From Phaeoceros laevis (Eukaryota > Anthocerotophyta > Anthocerotopsida > Notothyladales), in contig JBNGIQ010008319.1 of the NCBI GenBank assembly GCA_049999765.1, positions 1 through 33,019 on the forward strand: a DNA stretch of 33,019 nucleotides, in the 5' to 3' direction. Numbering within the stretch: the first letter of the stretch is position 1; every line of letters begins with the position of its first letter. The position numbers and the translations under genes were made by a program. Under the pieces are notes generated by a model, which did not search any database, was not told where the DNA came from, and saw nothing but the letters and a program-made list of their open reading frames with translations. Positions 29,294 to 33,019 of this stretch are shown piece after piece.

Positions 29294-29642
29294 GAGCGCT
29301 TGCAGGTGAGTGTGCTTGATTGATAGATTGATACTTACAGGTTGTTGTCCGATACAGGTGACGCGGTGACCGTTCAACAGTCTAATACACCTAACCTACA
29401 ACCTGCCCTAACTGCGGTTTATCTAACTAGTATTCATCACTCCCACTCAGGTTGAATGGTTAGTGCCAGTTAGTGTTGTTTTTGTTTATCTATATTTGCT
29501 GCTTATAGAAACGAGCCTAGATTAAGAGACTTCTACTAAACTAAAGAAGCTTATGCTAAACTGAAAGAATCTTGAAATTGCCGAAAGAGCCTCTTCAGGC
29601 CCTAAACTGCGAGCTCTGAACTGCGAGCTCTGAACTTTTGCT
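29294..29642. other. Intergenic between gene D and the copia relic
   Basis: Low-complexity, AT-rich sequence with a short direct repeat (GCGAGCTCTGAACT, about 29608-29635). No coding region is seen. An LTR boundary could lie here but no terminal repeat partner was found. Confidence 0.3.
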
Positions 29643-31360
29643 TCAGTCTTCCCTTGCGCTCCCGTCTTCTGCACCTCGTCCACTGTGGCGGATTGAGGTT
29701 GTACCCCATCGGAGAGGTCCGCCAGCTGCGCGAAGTCTCATTGCAGCTGAATGCTCATAATGTTTGATCCTTCCCAACGCTTTAGTGAGTATGTCTACAG
29801 TCATAGACGCGGTAGGGCAATAGGAAAGTCTTACAATTCCTTGCGCTACAATCTCGCGGATGTAGTGGCACAGGATCTCGATGTGCTTGGTTCTGGCATG
29901 GAACCGAGGGTTCATCGCGATCGCACTCTGGTTGTCGCATAGCAAATCAATGGACACAGCTCATGCTCAAATCCAAGTTCGCGCAAGGCTCCCACTGACC
30001 AGGTGATTTCTTTGCATGCTTCCGTCAAGCTGTTGTATGCGGCTTTTGTTGATGATAAAGCAATGGTTGGCTGTTTCCTACTGCTCGAGGACACAACTGT
30101 TTCCTATTGCTCGAGGACACAACGCCTCCAGCCAGGATTGTGACATAACTGGAAATGCTCCAGCGGCTGTTTGGGTTGTCAGCTCAGTCAGCATCGCTAT
30201 ATACCACTAGCTTGGATGCATCTGATGCCTTTGTGCTGTATAATATGCCCCAATCGGCAGTGCCCCAGATATATCTAAAAACTCTTGTTATCAGATCTGC
30301 ATGCATGCACGATGTTTGGATTTGATACAAACCTGGATGTGAGTCCTGAGCTAAAGGCCACTTGAGTCAGACCTTGTGCCAATCATAAGATGCATAATAG
30401 AACCATTCTTTGAAGCATACTGTTCGACGTGCTGCACCTCTTCCTCAGGTATGTCTCCTTCTTGCTTTACAAACTTGTGTATTTCACATTTTGCTCTACT
30501 GGTGTAGCAATGGGCTTACAATTTGTCATTTCATACCTGGCCAAGATCTGCTGCGAATATTTATTCTGATGAAGGAATCTGACGCCATCAGCACTGTTTC
30601 TCTTTAGCTGCATGCCGAGGCAAAATGACAGGGCACCAGAGTCCGTGATCTTGAATGCTCTCTTGAGCTGCTCCTTCAACTCATTAATTATCAGAAGTTG
30701 CTTAGGATGATAATGTCATCGACAAAAATCGCTAAAGCCAGGAACTCTCTACCTTCATGCTTTACATGCACGTTACTATCAACATGTAAGCTAACGTAGC
30801 CTAGTTCTTTCAAATATGTATCAATGCGACTGTACCAGGCCCTTGGGCTTTGCTTCAAGCAATAGATTGTTTTCTGTAGCCTGCATACAGCTCAAGGAAT
30901 CCTGCTTGGAGGTGTCACACCCAGTGGTATTTGCATGAACAACTCCTCTTGCAGGTTACCATATAGGAATGTCGTAGTGACATCCAACTGCTCGAGTTTC
31001 AGGTTCTTTACTGCTGCCATTGCAATGAATAGACGAAGTGTACACGTTTAGTTTCACCACAGGACTGAATGTGTCGTCGCAGTCCACACCTGGGATTTGA
31101 CAATGTGAGTATCCCTTCACAACAACCCTTCCTTTATATCTAGCAATGCTCCCATCAGCTTTACGCTTTATTTTAAACACCCACTTACAGCCCATTGCCT
31201 TTCTATCTGCAAGTAGGCTGTCAATCGTCCATGTCTTGTTCTCATAAAGAGATGCTAACTCTGAATCTATGGCCTTTTGCCAGTGAGCTGCAACAGGGCA
31301 GCTTAGAGCCTCTTCATATGTTTGGGGCTCATATAGAGTTGCATTTGCTGCAAGGCCGTT
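29643..31360 (-). mobile_element. Decayed Ty1/copia pol (reverse transcriptase to RNase H)
   Basis: Minus-strand pieces in copia order. 31378-30956 is the start of the reverse transcriptase (YEEALSCPVAAHWQKAIDSE, GCKWVFKIKRKADGS, DCDDTFSPVVKL). About 30980-30710 is the middle, with LDVTTTFLYGNL-, CLKQSPRAWY- and FVDDIIIL-type blocks interrupted by a stop. 30679-30467 holds LSFCLGMQLKRN and YSQQILARYEM. 30094-29643 is RNase H (ALSSTKAAYNSLTEACKEI, CDNQSAIAMNPRFHARTKH, TKALGRI). Frameshifts and stops separate the pieces, and gag, protease, integrase and LTRs were not found, so it cannot move by itself. Confidence 0.85.
30071..30122. repeat. Two-copy 26 bp tandem repeat in the copia relic
   Basis: CTGTTTCCTACTGCTCGAGG plus six bases at 30071-30096 is repeated with one mismatch at 30097-30122. 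It interrupts the RNase H frame and is a local slippage product. Confidence 0.8.
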
Positions 31361-31815
31361 ACTATGGGACATGTGCAAGCATGGCAGATTCTCAGAGCGT
31401 TAAAAAATTGATGCACTACCTTAATTGCCGGCTACGCTTGACAAGGAGACAAGGAGACTGGCATTCAACAATGCAGGTAGCTTGGACTTGTGAGGAAACC
31501 GTTTGAGCCCATTTCTACAAAGGTCCCTCACCCATGCATATGGGATGTGTGCAAGCTTGGCACATACTCAGAGCGTTAAAAAATTGATGCACTGCCCTAA
31601 TTGCCAGCTACGCTCCACAAGGAGACGAGGAGACTGTGCCAAGGATATTATGAGAGCTCAAGGCATGCTCCCATGCCTCCATGGCCATTTGAATTCCAAG
31701 TAGTAGTATGGTTATGGTGTTTGCCAACTCCACATGGGAATTGAACACCCCTTCAGGTATTTCGACAAGCAAATGCGGTCATGGCATGAAGCAAAATGGA
31801 GTCACTAAATTTCCT
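31361..31815 (+). pseudogene. PPR gene fragment, internally duplicated
   Basis: Plus-strand pieces match the PPR gene at 15650-15930. The first piece (31369-31450) aligns with the TGTGCAAGCATGGCAGAT region. The second (31455-31650) aligns with the NAGSLDLC region, the GAGCCCA/TTTCTA stretch and again TGTGCAAGC. A last piece at about 31787-31812 matches GCATGAAGCCAAATGGAGTCAC. Both main pieces share the same internal deletion (GATGCACT joined to CTTAATTGC/CCTAATTGC), so the deletion preceded the local duplication. All are out of frame. The source is this PPR gene or a close paralogue. Confidence 0.75.
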
Positions 31816-32009
31816 TAATGTATCTACAATTATTCTGTTCCTCTCCCTCCTCAAAATGTCTCCTAAAATTTTCAAGGGGAGAAATTTCTCCCTCCTACGA
31901 ATGAAGTCATGTAGGTGAACGTTGGCAGTTAGCGGTAGGATGGTCATCATGTGTTGTCTTCTCCTTGGAGTGATGATCATGAGCCCCATGTGGCCACGAA
32001 AATTGCCAA
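31816..32009. other. Unassigned sequence between relics
   Basis: No coding region or known repeat recognised. It separates the PPR fragment from a TMEM65 3'-flank relic. Confidence 0.3.
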
Positions 32010-32112
32010 GAAAATTGCTAGGAAGAATAAACTGCAAATTGCCAAGAAGAATAAACTACGGAGGCCCGGTCTTTCAGTTCTTCTCTGTGCGTGAACGCAC
32101 ACACACCCGAAA
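32010..32112 (+). repeat. Relic of the TMEM65-gene 3' flank
   Basis: Aligns with 23169-23245: ATTGCCAAGAAGAATAAACT, then CGGAGGCC, then TTTCAGTTC and CTGTGCGTGAACGCA. The AATAAA-bearing block is itself repeated (32027 and 32047 regions). It shows that another array unit once lay to the right of the copia relic. Confidence 0.7.
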
Positions 32113-32312
32113 TCTGAAGTCAACCAGCTTTCGTCGAAATCCTCCTCGGGCTGACCGATGAGCTGGCACAGCTTTGGTGCAGCTTTGGACGCAAGCCAAG
32201 CTTAGGCGGCTCCGACTTGGCGCTTACGTGGCAAGGACGAAAGCTCTTTTTTTCCAAATCCAGCTTTCCTCGAAATGTTGTGAATGCACCACATTTCGTC
32301 GAAATCTTACTA
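32113..32312. other. Sequence left of the MITE-like element
   Basis: No gene recognised. A motif TTTCGTCGAAATC(C/T)T occurs twice (about 32131-32145 and 32294-32308), with a third diverged form (TTTCCTCGAAATG) near 32267, suggesting a degenerate repeat. Confidence 0.35.
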
Positions 32313-32898
32313 CAGTCTACCCTGGATAAATGTAACGCGCCAGGAGCAGACCCGAGCGTTACATTTATCCAGGTTTACAGATATCCATAATGATACTTGA
32401 GTAATACTTAGTCTAATTAATTAACTGTTAATTAATCACGCACGGTAATCAGGGTTCTACTCTTGATTGAAGAAGCTCGTGATGTTCTACTCCCCGACTC
32501 CTCGCGAGTGACTCCCTCCTCTCTTGCTGGACTGCTCCCATGGCAATGTCCGACCTCCGAGCACGGCCTACAGGGTCACTTGAATTCTCCTCCTTTCTCC
32601 GAGCATGGCCTTGGTGTCCGCGTGACGTAGGGTGTACACCAAGCCGTACTGAACAACTGTGTGCCGAGTGCTAGTTTGAAATCATTCATCACCTACATCT
32701 TGACCTAGTGTTATTACTCATCGTTAATTACAACAGTACACCAAGTACTGTACTTCACATTTATTTTTCTACCTTTATGAATGCCGTTTTTTGCCAATCG
32801 TTACATTTAACATTTATCATTTATCCCTTGTCCCCGCCAACCATTACACTTATCCAGGTTTTACATTTATGCAGGTTACATTTATCCAGGGTAGACTC
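32313..32898. mobile_element. MITE-like element with pogo/Tc1-mariner-type ends
   Basis: Perfect 23 bp terminal inverted repeats lie at 32314-32336 (AGTCTACCCTGGATAAATGT plus AAC) and 32875-32897, one base inside the ends. A TA dinucleotide flanks each end (32311-32312, 32899-32900), matching the TA target duplication of Tc1/mariner-type elements; the TIR beginning CAGTCTACCC resembles pogo/Tigger-type ends. Near the left end a perfect 18 bp hairpin (32321-32338 with 32356-32373) repeats the TIR sequence. Further degenerate TTACA(C/T)TTATCCAGG copies sit at 32840-32875. The 586 bp element has no transposase frame, so it is non-autonomous. Confidence 0.78.
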
Positions 32899-33019
32899 TA
32901 CCCTGCTTTCTTTTGTTTGGGCACTAAGGCCGGGTTCGCATGAGACCCGAACTCGACCTAGGTTAGGCTACCGACGTGTGCCCGCTGTGAGGCACCGGGG
33001 ACTTGAAGTCACCGGTGAC

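Larger units (their letters stand above)
22032..29300 (+). repeat. Tandem duplication of about 4.25 kb
   Basis: Copy 1 runs from 22032 (inside exon 2 of the TMEM65 gene) to 26287; copy 2 starts at 26288 and is recognisable to about 29300. Offsets are constant: TMEM65 donor 22044 versus 26300 (4256) and ZZ start codon 23563 versus 27815 (4252). Exons and introns of the two TMEM65 parts are nearly identical, including the 24 nt exon, so the event is recent. Similarity in the ZZ tail exon is weaker. The copy of the third ZZ gene expected after 29300 is absent, and a copia relic occupies that place. Confidence 0.85.

Noticed and set aside
23100-29300. CRISPR-like or satellite repeat array
   Set aside because: The repeats are whole gene units of kilobase size with exons and introns, not short regularly spaced repeats.
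29643-31378. Intact, mobile copia element
   Set aside because: Multiple stops and frameshifts, no LTR pair, and no gag, protease or integrase segment found.

Overview
The window is nuclear DNA of a plant, most likely a non-seed land plant (bryophyte, lycophyte or fern). Reasons: GT-AG introns of about 70-310 bp, a plant-type PTEN, a plant-type ATG16, a long intronless PLS-class PPR gene with E motifs, an A-type cytochrome P450, a plant F-box gene, and Ty1/copia and Ty3/gypsy relics. The exact lineage cannot be fixed by eye. Many open frames begin with TTG or GTG in the bacterial sense; starts were chosen here from ATG codons, homology and splice phase.

Layout. 1-2.4 kb: a decayed gypsy pol relic, then a four-exon PRXL2-like thioredoxin-fold gene (minus). 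3.4-5.0 kb: an intronless ATG16 (minus), head to head with a seven-exon PTEN (plus, 7.8-10.0 kb). 10-13 kb: mostly unrecognised sequence with one possible degenerate coding stretch. 13.1-18.0 kb: a Nudix gene (minus) divergent from a PPR gene (plus), which converges on an F-box gene (minus) with only 55 bp between the stop codons. 18.5-20.3 kb: a three-exon cytochrome P450 (plus).

20.4-29.3 kb is the most unusual part: a tandem array on the plus strand made of two gene types. One is an EF-hand plus TMEM65-domain gene (21047-23112), apparently with a mitochondrial targeting sequence. The other is a gene for a protein with four minimal ZZ-like zinc modules, each CxxC-x20-CxxC and each interrupted by a phase-2 intron at the same residue (23563-25029). 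A tandem duplication of about 4.25 kb, with breakpoints inside a TMEM65 exon and a ZZ exon, created a chimeric gene (25441-27376). In it three ZZ-like modules splice in frame, through the original TMEM65 donor site, onto the TMEM65 membrane domain. The next ZZ copy (27815-29293) shows early decay: a shifted splice acceptor and a tail frameshift. Relics of the array lie between the F-box and P450 genes (~17.98-18.29 kb), upstream of the TMEM65 gene (~20.43-20.64 kb) and near the right end (~32.01-32.11 kb).

29.6-33.0 kb is repeat-rich: a decayed copia pol (minus), a twice-repeated PPR pseudogene fragment, and a ~586 bp MITE-like element with 23 bp perfect inverted repeats and a TA target duplication.

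Functional themes: ATG16 and PTEN both touch PI3P/autophagy biology. The TMEM65 family is tied to mitochondrial calcium handling, so an EF-hand on the same polypeptide suggests a calcium-sensing form. The ZZ-TMEM65 chimera would be a newly assembled membrane protein.
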